Shown: positions 8,431 through 18,845, counted from the first letter of the stretch. The stretch: DNA of 64,000 nucleotides from Aliamphritea ceti (GCF_024347215.1 NZ_AP025282.1:434001-498000), one strand, 5' to 3'. Numbers and translations are program-made. Notes: generated by a model not told the origin, from the sequence alone.

Positions 8431-9723
8431 ATGAAAGTATTTCAATGTCTTAGTCAAAGTCGTGGTAGAGGCTGCCTGAGAATATTGATGTTGTTGCTGG
8501 GTGTGACGACGTTAAGTGGCTGTCAGGTACTGCAAAGTATCGATAAAGGTTTGTATGACGTCGCTGAAGCAGTTACTGAAACTGATCGTGTCACCGGCCA
8601 GCGAGCCTTAAGTACGGCAAATCGTAATCAGCAGATTGCGCTGGGTAATCAGTATGTCGATAAACTACTGCAGGATGAGCAGAAACAGGGCCGAAAGGTC
8701 GACAGTGCGCTTGATACCCGGCAGTACCGGCGCCTGGTACGTATATTTGACCGTATACATCCTATCTCGCATTTACGTCAGGAACGCTGGAAACCGGTGC
8801 TTATAGACCGGGATTCATTTAATGCATTTACAACTGGTGGGACATACATCGTAGTGCATCTGGGGCTTATGAAGCAGTTAAATGATGCAGAAGTTGCTGC
8901 TGTGGTTGGACATGAGATTGCACACACTGTAGCGAATCATGTTGCAGAGCGGCAAACCCATCAGCAACTCAGTGGGCTGACATCGTCCAGTGCAGTACGT
9001 CGTAAGGGTTATCAGGCCGCTTTTACACATGAACGGGAGCGGGAGGCGGATCGTATAGGTATCCTGTATTCAGCATTGGCTGGTTTCGATCCATATGCGG
9101 CAAGTCGTATCTGGCAGCGACAGTATCAACAACAGGGTAATGCCCGCAGCTTGTTTGCGCATGATCATCCGGTAAATGCTGAGCGTTCTGCAGAGGCGAA
9201 AGCAGTGGCTGATAAAGTAAAACAGTATTATCGCGCCGGTAAAGTGAACCCTCAGGCGCATGCGTTGCTGGATAATAATACTCTGTGGCAGAAGCGTTCT
9301 AACCGGCATGCTGAGAGTGCTGGGGAAGGTGGCGGAGTCGCTGCTATCTTATCGACGGCTGTTGGGGTAATGGCGGAGCATCAGCAGGCGAAGCAGGAAG
9401 AATATCGGCAGGCGCAGCAAGCGCAGTTTGTAAGATCTGTGCAGCAAAGTATGCGCCTGGAAGAACAGCGTTGGTTGAATGATCGCAGTTGGCAGACGCG
9501 CTGGCACTACACCGGCAATTTGAAACTGCACAGTGTGGTGATGGGCATAATTGCGCGCGATAGCCAGGGTAAAACTTATCGTTTTGTGGGTCATCACAAA
9601 GGTGTATTAACGCCGGGCCAGCGCTTTAATGTAAGCTTTATGCTTAATAAAAATATGACGCTGAATCAGTTAGAACGTATGCAAACGCAATACTATCTTG
9701 ATGATGCACTGCCAGTTCGTTAG
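8431..9723 (+). CDS. M48 family metalloprotease lipoprotein (LoiP/YggG-like)
   Basis: Zinc metalloprotease anchored to the envelope. The 430-residue precursor has a signal peptide ending in the lipobox LSGC (lipidated Cys31). The HEIAH zinc motif sits around residue 165, and the third ligand is in HEREREADRIG about 45 residues later. The C-terminal part after about residue 290 is Gln/Ala rich and ends in a domain without a recognised match. LoiP homologues take part in outer membrane protein quality control. Its stop overlaps the end of the convergent rsmD by 4 bp. Confidence 0.88.
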   Translation: MKVFQCLSQSRGRGCLRILMLLLGVTTLSGCQVLQSIDKGLYDVAEAVTETDRVTGQRALSTANRNQQIALGNQYVDKLLQDEQKQGRKVDSALDTRQYRRLVRIFDRIHPISHLRQERWKPVLIDRDSFNAFTTGGTYIVVHLGLMKQLNDAEVAAVVGHEIAHTVANHVAERQTHQQLSGLTSSSAVRRKGYQAAFTHEREREADRIGILYSALAGFDPYAASRIWQRQYQQQGNARSLFAHDHPVNAERSAEAKAVADKVKQYYRAGKVNPQAHALLDNNTLWQKRSNRHAESAGEGGGVAAILSTAVGVMAEHQQAKQEEYRQAQQAQFVRSVQQSMRLEEQRWLNDRSWQTRWHYTGNLKLHSVVMGIIARDSQGKTYRFVGHHKGVLTPGQRFNVSFMLNKNMTLNQLERMQTQYYLDDALPVR

Positions 9724-10364
9724 ACGTCCGGGGCTTCCCGCATATATAAACGGTAAGTGACCTGACCGGCATTCTTTTCTCTGTGCAGATGCCAGTTGTC
9801 GGGCACCTGCAGCACAGTCAGCTCAGACTCCGTTTCTACATAAATCATGGCCCGCTTAGTCAGTAATTCCTGTGATTCAAGCAGTTCACAACAGGCTGCC
9901 GCCAGCTCTTTACGAAAAGGTGGGTCCATGAAAACCAGATCGTATTGCGGGTCATCGCTGTTTTGTTCACTGCTTTGCTGGCTGAGCCAACGTTGTACAT
10001 CTGCCTGAATAACGTTGCCATTGCTTGCGTTCAGTGTTTGCAGATTGGCCTGAAGTTGCTTAGTTGCGACCGCGGATAAATCGATCAGTGTTGCCTGGCT
10101 GGCGCCGCGGGATAGTGCTTCTAATCCCAGTGCGCCGCTACCGGTGAACAGATCAAGGCACTTTGCGCCCGGCACATAAGCAGAAATCCAGTTGAACAGT
10201 GTTTCTCTGACCCGGTCAGGTGTTGGCCGTAAACCTTCAATTGCTGGGAAACTCAGCTTTCGCCCCCGCCACTCACCAGCAATGATTCGCAATTGTTGAT
10301 TGCCGCTTTTGGCTGTGTCGTTTTTTTTAGTAGCTGGCCGCCGGCCAGGCGCTCGTCGGGACAT
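9720..10364 (-). CDS. rsmD: 16S rRNA (guanine966-N2)-methyltransferase
   Basis: Methylates G966 of 16S rRNA in the assembled 30S subunit using S-adenosylmethionine. The 214-residue protein has a basic N-terminus, RIIAGEWRGRKL, the SAM motif LFTGSGALGLEALSRGA and the catalytic MDPPF motif followed by RKEL. The gene sits downstream of an M16-like gene divergent from ftsY, matching the rsmD/M16/ftsY neighbourhood seen in Pseudomonas. Confidence 0.95.
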   Translation of the reverse strand: MSRRAPGRRPATKKNDTAKSGNQQLRIIAGEWRGRKLSFPAIEGLRPTPDRVRETLFNWISAYVPGAKCLDLFTGSGALGLEALSRGASQATLIDLSAVATKQLQANLQTLNASNGNVIQADVQRWLSQQSSEQNSDDPQYDLVFMDPPFRKELAAACCELLESQELLTKRAMIYVETESELTVLQVPDNWHLHREKNAGQVTYRLYMREAPDV

Positions 10365-10411
10365 GAGCTGATTTTCCTGATTTGATAATAAATAGACCGC
10401 GGGATTATACG

Positions 10412-11659
10412 TTAACGGGCGGGCAGATAAATAAATTGCTGCTCATTTGTGTTGAGCATGTTGTTCAGCTGCTCGCGTACCTGGTCATTTCCGGTGTCAG
10501 ACAGGCGGGTCGCAAAACCGGAAATGTAATCCAGTGGCAACTGGTAGAAGGCCAGAGTGTTAAGTAAAGCAAGTTGTGCCGGTTGCTCGCTCATCTGCTG
10601 TAAAAAATTATCTTTGATCATTGTCCTGGTGGCATCAATAACGTCATCGCTGGTGGCGGCAAGTAAGCGTTTATTGATAGGGGCCAGCTGATCGGTATCA
10701 GCGGGTGGGCGCTGGCCATACAGTAGCAGTGCAAAATACCCTTGCCGATCCAGAGATTTCCAGATCAAGCGTGATGACACCTCTGGTTGGATAGTAGGTA
10801 AAGCGCGTTGCAAACTCTTTACTGCGATAAGTTGGGCCGTGAAGTTTTCACTTTGTCTGCCAGGAAGTTTCTGGCCAATCAGCGTATAAGCTTCGTTACC
10901 TGTCGCTGGCAATGTCTGACGTTGTATAAGTCCCTGTGAAGCAAGGCGCGGCGCGGCAAATTGCTGGCGTGCAGGGAGTGCTGCCGCAAGAGCTTGTGCA
11001 GCTGTTGCTGCGTCGGGTCCATGAATTGCCATATACAGGTTGTCAGTGCTGAGAGTGTTATTGGCCCAGGCAGAAAAGCGTTGCAGTGGATGAACGGATG
11101 AGTCATCGGTTAGTGTAGCCGTTAAAACACTGAGCAGATGATTTTCTGACGCCTGGTTTTCCAGGTACTGCTCAGCTTTAAGGCGTGCCCATTCAGCTTC
11201 TGTTCCTGTATTCAGGTCACTGCGTGATAGTGTTTTTATCAGATGTTGCTGTAGCTGCGTCAGCTGGTCGGTATTAATGGCCCGATTCGCCGGGATACTG
11301 AGCAATAAAGTGAACCGGTCGTCTTGTAAAGAAAGTTGGATATTTGCTTGTAAAGGAGCGAGTTGCTCAGCGACTTCTTGACTGGAAAGGGTGTGTTGTA
11401 TGCGTTTAGCGAGCAGTTTATGCAGCAGTTTTTGCTGGTCGTTAAGTGCCGGGCCGAGTGCAAAAATCATTTGCACAGATAAATCTGCAGCATCGTTCAG
11501 ATCAGTAAAGTACACCGGCTTATTTTCGATACGCTGAATGTCCAGATAATCATTTGTATCGCGTCCGGACGCAGACAATAAAACGATTGCAATAGCGATT
11601 ACCCAGAGAAGTACTTTCAGGTAAGTGCGGTTGAACATTGGTTGGTATGTGTCTGCCAT
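10412..11659 (-). CDS. Membrane-anchored M16-like protein without catalytic residues
   Basis: A 415-residue protein with one N-terminal transmembrane segment (about 13-30) followed by a periplasmic region. Position (upstream of rsmD, divergent from ftsY), length and the overall pattern match the pitrilysin-like M16 peptidases found here in related bacteria, but the inverted zinc motif HxxEH is absent anywhere in the protein. It therefore resembles the inactive half of a two-subunit M16 peptidase. Elsewhere this locus often carries two adjacent M16 genes; only one is present. Function unknown; the family assignment rests mainly on context. Confidence 0.6.
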   Translation of the reverse strand: MADTYQPMFNRTYLKVLLWVIAIAIVLLSASGRDTNDYLDIQRIENKPVYFTDLNDAADLSVQMIFALGPALNDQQKLLHKLLAKRIQHTLSSQEVAEQLAPLQANIQLSLQDDRFTLLLSIPANRAINTDQLTQLQQHLIKTLSRSDLNTGTEAEWARLKAEQYLENQASENHLLSVLTATLTDDSSVHPLQRFSAWANNTLSTDNLYMAIHGPDAATAAQALAAALPARQQFAAPRLASQGLIQRQTLPATGNEAYTLIGQKLPGRQSENFTAQLIAVKSLQRALPTIQPEVSSRLIWKSLDRQGYFALLLYGQRPPADTDQLAPINKRLLAATSDDVIDATRTMIKDNFLQQMSEQPAQLALLNTLAFYQLPLDYISGFATRLSDTGNDQVREQLNNMLNTNEQQFIYLPAR

Positions 11660-12035
11660 TCTGGAAATAACCTTTGCTGCTGACTTAAGGCTGATTATTG
11701 TGCTGCATAGTTACATGTTTTGGCTTTTTTCGCAGCTATAAAGCGGTTTTGAAAAGTGCTGAAGGAGCTGCATAAATATCGCTTTTGGAATGTCGGTGCT
11801 GTCCAGTGGTTAAATAAGCGCCGTATGGTAACATAGCGCACTTTATCAGCGCCTGAGCAACAGGCGGCAGAACTGCGGTTCTTTGCTAAGTCTTTGTTGC
11901 TGTTTTGAGTCAGTAAGGCGCTGTTTCCGGTTTCAGGTCCTTTATGCTGATCAGCAAATCTCCGGAAATATCAGAATTGCCCGGGTATAGCGCTCTGCCG
12001 ATGTGCTGCCCTGAAGATTGCCGACAGGAATAGCA
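11660..12035. other. Divergent intergenic region between the M16-like gene and ftsY
   Basis: 376 bp without a credible gene. A candidate ftsY promoter is TTGAAA at 11749-11754 with CATAAA at 11771-11776 (16-bp spacer). Nothing else distinct was seen. Confidence 0.4.
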
Positions 12036-13457
<1,422 letters not shown>

Positions 13458-13514
13458 GCGTTTAGCTGTACAGGGCTGCTAGCCAGGTCTGACCGCATAT
13501 TATAAGGCTGCTTC

Positions 13515-14174
13515 ATGATCAGTTTCGATAATGTCAGTAAGCGTTACCCGAACGGCTACGATGCCCTGAGTCAGGTTGATTTCAGTCTGCGACAAGGGGA
13601 GTTAGCTTTCCTGACTGGTCATTCCGGTGCAGGTAAAAGTACTTTGATGAAACTGATCATGCTAATGGAACGGCCAACTAATGGTCGGGTATTAGTTGGC
13701 GACCAGGATCTGGCCACCTTAGGTGACCGGCAAATTCCTTATCACCGGCGCAGAGTCGGCGTGGTGTTTCAGAATCATCAGTTACTGTTTGACCGTTCTG
13801 TCTTTGATAACATCGCTTTGCCTTTGCGCATCTGTGGTTATGATCCGGATGACGCCGCCCGCCGGGTACGGGCCGCTCTTGATAAGGTTGGCCTGCTCAG
13901 TAAAGAGAAAATGAATCCGGTGGTGTTGTCGGGTGGTGAACAACAGCGTATCGGTATCGCCCGTGCGATTGTGCATAAGCCGCAACTGCTGTTGGCGGAT
14001 GAGCCTACCGGTAACCTTGATCCCAAGTTATCGATGGAAATCATGCGTCTGTTTCAACAGTTTAATCAGGTAGGCACAACAGTATTGATCGCCAGTCATG
14101 ATCTGGGACTGATTGGCCGTTTACCTCACAGAGTGCTGACGTTGCAGCAGGGGAGGCTCGTTAACGATGGCTAA
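13515..14174 (+). CDS. ftsE: Cell-division ABC transporter ATPase FtsE
   Basis: ATPase of the FtsEX complex that links the Z ring to peptidoglycan hydrolase activation at the septum. The 219-residue protein carries Walker A GHSGAGKST (about 35-43), signature LSGGEQQR, Walker B LLLADEPT and the H-loop SHD. The N-terminal MISFDNVSKRYPNGYDAL is typical of FtsE. It starts 57 bp after ftsY and its end overlaps ftsX by 8 bp. Confidence 0.97.
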   Translation: MISFDNVSKRYPNGYDALSQVDFSLRQGELAFLTGHSGAGKSTLMKLIMLMERPTNGRVLVGDQDLATLGDRQIPYHRRRVGVVFQNHQLLFDRSVFDNIALPLRICGYDPDDAARRVRAALDKVGLLSKEKMNPVVLSGGEQQRIGIARAIVHKPQLLLADEPTGNLDPKLSMEIMRLFQQFNQVGTTVLIASHDLGLIGRLPHRVLTLQQGRLVNDG

Positions 14175-15204
14175 TCAACCACGTACTCCCCGTGCTAATC
14201 CGCCGAAGGGTGCTTCACGTATCCAGCCAACCCAGAAACGCGATGGCAAAGTTGTTCGCGGGGCTGAACAGCACCGGCTTAAGGTTAAAGATAAAAGTCG
14301 CAGTTATCTGCGTCATCACGGTGATGTTGCCCGTGAATCGTTTGATTCCCTGTTACGTTCGCCATTGACCACGATTATGACCCTTGCTGTACTGGCGATT
14401 GCACTGGCTTTGCCGGCGACTCTTTATACCGGGCTTAAAAACCTGCAGGAACTGAGTTACGGCTGGCAGGGCGATCCGCGGATTGCACTGTATTTGCAGG
14501 AAGATATTGATGATGTACGTGCGGAGCAGCTTAGTCGTGAGTTACTGCTCCGGGAGAATGTGGCTGCTACAGAACTGATCAGTGCTGAGCAGGGGATGCT
14601 TGAATTTAAACAGGCGTCAGGATTTGGGGAAGTATTCGACTTCCTGGAAGTAAATCCTTTACCTGCGGTTATTATGGTACTGCCAAAAGATTTATCTACC
14701 GCTATTGTGCCGGTACTGCAGGCGCAATTGCAGGCATTAGATGAAGTTGAAGAAGCAAATGTTGATATGCTCTGGGTACAGCGGCTTGAAGCTTTTGTGG
14801 TGCTTGCCCAGCGTGGTGTCTGGGTTTTGTCCGGACTGTTTGCATTGGCGGTATTGCTGGTGGTTGGCAATACGATTCGACTGACGATCGAAAACCGCCG
14901 TGAAGAGATTGTCATTGCTAAGCTGGTTGGAGCAACGGATGCTTATGTTCGCCGGCCGTTTTTATACGATGGTTTCTGGTTTGGCATTGCCGGTGGAATA
15001 CTTGCATGGCTGTTAATTCAGATCAGTCTGTTGCTACTGGATGCGCCGGTCTCTCATCTGATTACTTTATACAGCAGTAACTTTGAGCTTTCCGGGTTAG
15101 GTTTTATTGAAACATTCTGGTTACTTTTAGCCAGTATCCTGTTGGGATCTCTCGGTGCATGGCTGGCTGTTGGCCGTCATTTACGGGCAATTCAGCCAAC
15201 CTGA
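14167..15204 (+). CDS. ftsX: Cell-division protein FtsX
   Basis: Membrane subunit of the FtsEX complex; its periplasmic loop controls EnvC/amidase activity in well-studied relatives. The 345-residue protein has a long basic cytoplasmic N-terminus (about 65 residues), a first membrane segment (about 75-95), a periplasmic domain to about 215, and three more membrane segments in the FtsX permease domain (GVWVLSGLFALAVLLVVGN, then FLYDGFWFGIAGGILAW, and the final FWLLLASILLGSLGAW). It is translationally coupled to ftsE (8-bp overlap). Confidence 0.96.
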   Translation: MANQPRTPRANPPKGASRIQPTQKRDGKVVRGAEQHRLKVKDKSRSYLRHHGDVARESFDSLLRSPLTTIMTLAVLAIALALPATLYTGLKNLQELSYGWQGDPRIALYLQEDIDDVRAEQLSRELLLRENVAATELISAEQGMLEFKQASGFGEVFDFLEVNPLPAVIMVLPKDLSTAIVPVLQAQLQALDEVEEANVDMLWVQRLEAFVVLAQRGVWVLSGLFALAVLLVVGNTIRLTIENRREEIVIAKLVGATDAYVRRPFLYDGFWFGIAGGILAWLLIQISLLLLDAPVSHLITLYSSNFELSGLGFIETFWLLLASILLGSLGAWLAVGRHLRAIQPT

Positions 15205-15244
15205 TGCCGCTGTATTAAGATAAATACTGAGAATAGGTGTGAAA

Positions 15245-15253
15245 CTGTCCACA
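15245..15253 (+). promoter_or_regulatory. DnaA-box-like sequence upstream of rpoH
   Basis: CTGTCCACA differs from the TTWTNCACA DnaA consensus at the first base and at position 3. It lies 69 bp before the much better site at 15314-15323. Confidence 0.35.
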
Positions 15254-15313
15254 GAGGCTTGCCTTTTGCAGTTTGCGCCGCTATTTTTACTCATCCGTTT
15301 TTGTCCCTGAAGC

Positions 15314-15323
15314 TTGTGGATAA
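15314..15323 (-). promoter_or_regulatory. Consensus DnaA box in the rpoH promoter region
   Basis: On the minus strand this reads TTATCCACAA, a perfect match to the high-affinity DnaA box. The plus-strand context CTTGTGGATAAGATTACGG closely resembles, from memory, the sigma-E promoter/DnaA region of E. coli rpoH, where DnaA represses transcription. Confidence 0.6.
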
Positions 15324-15342
15324 GATTACGGATAGCCTCATT

Positions 15343-15369
15343 GAACTTTTCCATCAGGGTTAAGTCTAT
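15343..15369 (+). promoter_or_regulatory. rpoH: Candidate sigma-E (RpoE) promoter for rpoH
   Basis: GAACTT at 15343-15348 and TCTAT at 15365-15369 are 16 bp apart, matching the envelope-stress sigma-E consensus (GAACTT-N16-TCTRA except the last bases). It is 63 bp before the rpoH start. The upstream DnaA-box element is an alternative promoter position. Confidence 0.5.
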
Positions 15370-15431
15370 TTAGGGGCTACATAGTAACGTTTTATTAAAC
15401 CCTGATGTTTTATAGAAATTGAGGTCGTGTA

Positions 15432-16289
15432 ATGGGCAAAAGCCTGCAAGTCGTTGAAGCATTATCCCCGGGCCAGAATCTCGAGGCATATGTTCGCTCG
15501 GTTAGCGCAATCCCTGTTTTGTCAGTGGAAGAAGAGCGTGAACTGGCGGAACGTCTGTATTACAAGAATGATCTTGAGGCGGCACGCCGTCTTGTAATGT
15601 CGCACATGCGTTTTGTCGTGCATGTGGCAAAGAGTTATTCCGGTTACGGCCTGTCTCAGGCAGATCTTATCCAGGAAGGTAACGTTGGTCTGATGAAAGC
15701 GGTTAAGCGTTTTGATCCCCGCGTTGGTGTACGGCTGGTATCTTTTGCAGTGCACTGGATCAAAGCTGAAATGCATGAGTTTATCCTGCGTAACTGGCGC
15801 ATTGTTAAGGTCGCGACTACTAAAGCACAGCGTAAGATGTTCTTTAATCTGCGCAGCAAGAAGAAGACGCTTGGCTGGCTGAATAATGCTGAAGTTAAAG
15901 CTGTCGCTGAAGATTTAGGTGTTGATCAGGCGGTTGTCCGGGAAATGGAAGGCCGGATGAGCAGCTCTGATATGGCATATGATGCTCCGGTAGGTGATGA
16001 CGATGAGCGTGCTTATCAGTCTCCCGCATATTTCCTGGAAGATCATAGCAACGATCCTGCTCGCCAGGTTGAAGACGAAAACTGGGAAACTGATTCCAAT
16101 ACCCGTCTGGCGAATGCTATGTCGCAGTTGGATGAGCGTAGTCAGGATATTCTGGCGCAGCGTTGGTTAGCAGAAGAGAAATCTACTTTGCATCAACTGG
16201 CTGCACAGTATCAGGTTTCGGCTGAGCGTATACGTCAGTTGGAAAAGAACGCAATGAAAAAGATTAAGGTAGCGATGCTGGAGGCCTGA
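15432..16289 (+). CDS. rpoH: RNA polymerase heat-shock sigma factor RpoH (sigma-32)
   Basis: Directs RNA polymerase to heat-shock promoters. The 285-residue protein has sigma region 2 (HMRFVVHVAKSYSGYGLSQADLIQEGNVGLMKAVKRFDP), the RpoH box QRKMFFNLR at 133-141 that sets it apart from other sigma-70 proteins and is needed for chaperone/FtsH control, and region 4 ending LAAQYQVSAERIRQLEKNAM. It follows ftsYEX as in E. coli. Ribosome binding site GAGG lies 7 bp before the ATG. Sigma-E and DnaA sites are proposed upstream. Confidence 0.98.
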   Translation: MGKSLQVVEALSPGQNLEAYVRSVSAIPVLSVEEERELAERLYYKNDLEAARRLVMSHMRFVVHVAKSYSGYGLSQADLIQEGNVGLMKAVKRFDPRVGVRLVSFAVHWIKAEMHEFILRNWRIVKVATTKAQRKMFFNLRSKKKTLGWLNNAEVKAVAEDLGVDQAVVREMEGRMSSSDMAYDAPVGDDDERAYQSPAYFLEDHSNDPARQVEDENWETDSNTRLANAMSQLDERSQDILAQRWLAEEKSTLHQLAAQYQVSAERIRQLEKNAMKKIKVAMLEA

Positions 16290-16350
16290 TGTACGCAGAG
16301 TGTACAGAGGTTATTGAAAGTTACCCACTTTAGTCCAAGTAAATGATCAG

Positions 16351-16386
16351 TAAGCCGTAAGCTTTTCAAGAGCTTGCGGCTTTTTT
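16351..16386 (+). terminator. Rho-independent terminator after rpoH
   Basis: Stem taagccgtaagct / agcttgcggctt with a 6-nt loop, followed by TTTTTT. Confidence 0.85.
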
Positions 16387-16477
16387 GTATATGTGGATCA
16401 GTCACTAGTTTCAGTCTGGTTGCTGCGCTGTTCGAAGTTTCCCGTTAAAATATCCGTCCCGACCGAGGACCTGAATT

Positions 16478-16870
16478 ATGAATGCCCGTCTGAGTCTGAT
16501 TATCGCGTCTGTCAGCGGTATGTTGGTGGTTGCACTGGGGGCTTTTGCCGCCCATGCACTGCGCAATCAGCTGAGTGAGCGTTTTTATGATGTCTGGCAG
16601 ACAGCCGTTCAGTACCAGATGTTTCATACCCTGGCGCTGTTAGCGGTTGGAATTTTGCTGGTACGTCAGAACTGTTTAGGTTTACGTCTGGCTGCCTGGT
16701 TGTTTATTGGTGGTATGTTATTGTTTTGCGGCAGTTTATATTCGCTGGCGCTAACCGGTATAACGACTTTAGGCATGATTACTCCATTAGGTGGCTTACT
16801 GTTTATAGTGGGCTGGCTGATGTTTGCGCTGAGCATGTTTCGCGCGTCGAAAAAACTTAATGACTGTTAG
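16478..16870 (+). CDS. DUF423 family membrane protein (YgdD-like)
   Basis: A 130-residue protein with four predicted transmembrane segments. The N-terminal SGMLVVALGAFAAHALR and FHTLALLAVGILL motifs are typical of DUF423. Function unknown in the family. GAGGA lies 8 bp before the ATG. It ends 10 bp before the thiS start, so it may be cotranscribed with the thiamine genes, though no functional link is known. Confidence 0.88.
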   Translation: MNARLSLIIASVSGMLVVALGAFAAHALRNQLSERFYDVWQTAVQYQMFHTLALLAVGILLVRQNCLGLRLAAWLFIGGMLLFCGSLYSLALTGITTLGMITPLGGLLFIVGWLMFALSMFRASKKLNDC

Positions 16871-16880
16871 GCAAAGATCA

Positions 16881-17081
16881 ATGCAAATCCAAGTAAATGG
16901 CGACATCATAGATGTAGCAGATGATATGACACTGGGTGCTCTGTTAGCGCAGATGGATCTGGGAGAGCGTCGTGTCGCAATCGAACTGAACCTGGAAATA
17001 ATTCCTCGTAGTCAACATGCTGAAACGCAGCTGTCTGCGAATGACCGGGTTGAAATTGTTCATGCGATAGGCGGTGGTTAA
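16881..17081 (+). CDS. thiS: Sulfur carrier protein ThiS
   Basis: Ubiquitin-fold sulfur carrier for thiazole synthesis. Start ATG 16881 (MQIQVNGDIID) is preferred over the in-frame ATG at 16860, which would add seven residues and overlap DUF423. The 66-residue product ends in the essential Gly-Gly (VHAIGGG) that is adenylated and thiocarboxylated. thiG follows 95 bp later. No TPP riboswitch was recognised upstream. Confidence 0.93.
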   Translation: MQIQVNGDIIDVADDMTLGALLAQMDLGERRVAIELNLEIIPRSQHAETQLSANDRVEIVHAIGGG

Positions 17082-17175
17082 ACGTCGTTTGCAGGATAGT
17101 CGTAATCAATAGACAGGCATTGCCGCCTCTGGCAGAGCAATGTGTTAATAAGAATTTTAAGTCAGGATATGTGAC

Positions 17176-17970
17176 ATGGCTGAGCAACAGAATGATTCGC
17201 TGGTAATTGCCGGTACAACTTATAACTCCCGTCTGCTGGTTGGCACGGGTAAGTATAAGGATATGGATGAAACCCGTCTGGCAATTGAAGCCAGCGGTGC
17301 TGAGATTGTAACTTTGGCGGTACGCCGTACCAACATTGGCCAGAATCCTGACGAGCCAAATTTGCTGGATGTGATTTCTCCTGAAAAGTACACAATTTTG
17401 CCGAACACTGCCGGTTGCTATGATGCTGCTGATGCTGTGCGTACCTGTAAGCTGGCCCGTGAACTGCTGGATGGTCGTGATCTGGTGAAGCTGGAAGTTC
17501 TGGGCGATCAGAAAACCCTGTACCCAAACATTGTTGAAACACTGAAAGCAGCTGAAGAGCTGGTGAAAGATAATTTCAAAGTGATGGTTTACACCAACGA
17601 TGACCCGATTGTGGCTAAGCAGTTGGAAGAAATGGGCTGTGTAGCTGTTATGCCGCTGGGTTCTTTAATCGGTTCTGGTTTGGGTATTCTTAATCCGCAT
17701 AATATCCGCATTATTATGGAAAATGCTAATGTACCGATTCTGGTTGATGCCGGTGTAGGTACGCCTTCTGATGCTGCTTTCGCAATGGAAATGGGCTGTG
17801 AAGGTGTATTGATGAATACTGCGATCGCTGCTGCTCAGAATCCTGTATTGATGGCGAGCGCAATGCGAAAAGCAATTGAAGCCGGTCGGGAAGGTTATCT
17901 GGCAGGCCGGATGCCAAAGAAAGCCTATGCCAGCGCTTCTTCGCCAATGGAAGGCTTGATCGTCGGCTGA
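17176..17970 (+). CDS. thiG: Thiazole synthase ThiG
   Basis: Condenses 1-deoxy-D-xylulose 5-phosphate, dehydroglycine and ThiS thiocarboxylate to the thiamine thiazole phosphate. The 264-residue TIM barrel has RLLVGTGKYKD at the start, the Schiff-base lysine K105 in DLVKLEVLGD, and the phosphate-binding PILVDAGVGTPSDA and GCEGVLMNTAIA stretches. Length is normal. Distinct from iron-sulfur ThiC or ThiH, which are not in the window. Confidence 0.97.
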   Translation: MAEQQNDSLVIAGTTYNSRLLVGTGKYKDMDETRLAIEASGAEIVTLAVRRTNIGQNPDEPNLLDVISPEKYTILPNTAGCYDAADAVRTCKLARELLDGRDLVKLEVLGDQKTLYPNIVETLKAAEELVKDNFKVMVYTNDDPIVAKQLEEMGCVAVMPLGSLIGSGLGILNPHNIRIIMENANVPILVDAGVGTPSDAAFAMEMGCEGVLMNTAIAAAQNPVLMASAMRKAIEAGREGYLAGRMPKKAYASASSPMEGLIVG

Positions 17971-18000
17971 TTCAGGCTTATCCTTCATGGTAAAGTATAT

Positions 18001-18027
18001 CGCACGGCTCAGGTCGTGCGTTTTTGT
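18001..18027 (+). terminator. Possible weak terminator after thiG
   Basis: Short stem cgcacg / cgtgcg with an 8-nt loop followed by TTTTTG, 30 bp after the thiG stop. Confidence 0.5.
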
Positions 18028-18082
18028 TTCCAGAGCAGTACTGATGTTATGCAGTACAGTATTAAGTTAGTTGAAGGCACGC

Positions 18083-18841
18083 ATGTCACAAGAGCACAAC
18101 GACCCGCAAAATTCCGAGCAAGATCAAATCGATTCTAACCCGAGTGAAACTCCGCAAGGCGAAAAGTATATGCGTACTGTTCGCAGCTTTGTGGTTCGAG
18201 GTGGGCGCATGACTGAAGGTCAGGAGCGCGCTTACAGTGAAGTATGGCCAACGATGGGATTAGATATTGAGCAGGGAATGCTGGATCTGACTGAAGTTTT
18301 TGGCCGTGAGGCGCCGGTTGTGTTGGAGATTGGTTTTGGCATGGGTGACTCTCTGGTTGCTATGGCAAAAGCAATGCCGGAAAAAGGCTATATAGGTGTT
18401 GAAGTGCATCGTCCTGGTGTTGGGCGTTTGTTGAACAATGCGAGTGAGGCCGGACTGACGAATATGCGCGTATTCTGTACCGATGCGCTGGATGTATTAG
18501 CGAAATGTATCCCTGATGGCAGTTTGGATACTGTGCAGTTATTTTTCCCGGATCCCTGGCATAAGAAAAAGCATAATAAGCGCCGTATTGTGCAGCCTGC
18601 GTTTGCTGAAACTATTCGCAAGAAGCTGCGTGTCGGCGGTCAGTTCCACATGGCAACTGACTGGGAACCTTATGCTGAGCATATGATGGAAGTCATGAGT
18701 GCTGCCCCTAGTTATGCAAATACACAGGGTGAGGGTGAGTATTCTCCGCAACCTGAATGGCGTCCAGTGACTAAGTTTCAGAGACGTGGTGAACGTCTCG
18801 GACATGGTGTCTGGGACCTGATTTTTGAACGCACCGATTAA
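18083..18841 (+). CDS. trmB: tRNA (guanine46-N7)-methyltransferase
   Basis: SAM-dependent enzyme forming m7G46 in the tRNA variable loop. The frame opens at a TTG (18071), but ATG 18083 has GAAGG 6 bp upstream and gives 252 residues. Visible motifs: RSFVVRGGRMTEGQ near the start, SAM-binding EIGFGMGDSLVAMA, GVEVHRPGVG, and the TrmB signature FFPDPWHKKKHNKRR. Same gene order (thiS-thiG-trmB) occurs in Pseudomonas. A strong terminator follows. Confidence 0.96.
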   Translation: MSQEHNDPQNSEQDQIDSNPSETPQGEKYMRTVRSFVVRGGRMTEGQERAYSEVWPTMGLDIEQGMLDLTEVFGREAPVVLEIGFGMGDSLVAMAKAMPEKGYIGVEVHRPGVGRLLNNASEAGLTNMRVFCTDALDVLAKCIPDGSLDTVQLFFPDPWHKKKHNKRRIVQPAFAETIRKKLRVGGQFHMATDWEPYAEHMMEVMSAAPSYANTQGEGEYSPQPEWRPVTKFQRRGERLGHGVWDLIFERTD

Positions 18842-18845
18842 TGAT

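Noticed and set aside
16290..16880. Possible TPP riboswitch before thiS
   Set aside because: No thi-box core (CTGAGA ... ACCTGA pattern) was found upstream of DUF423, thiS or thiG.
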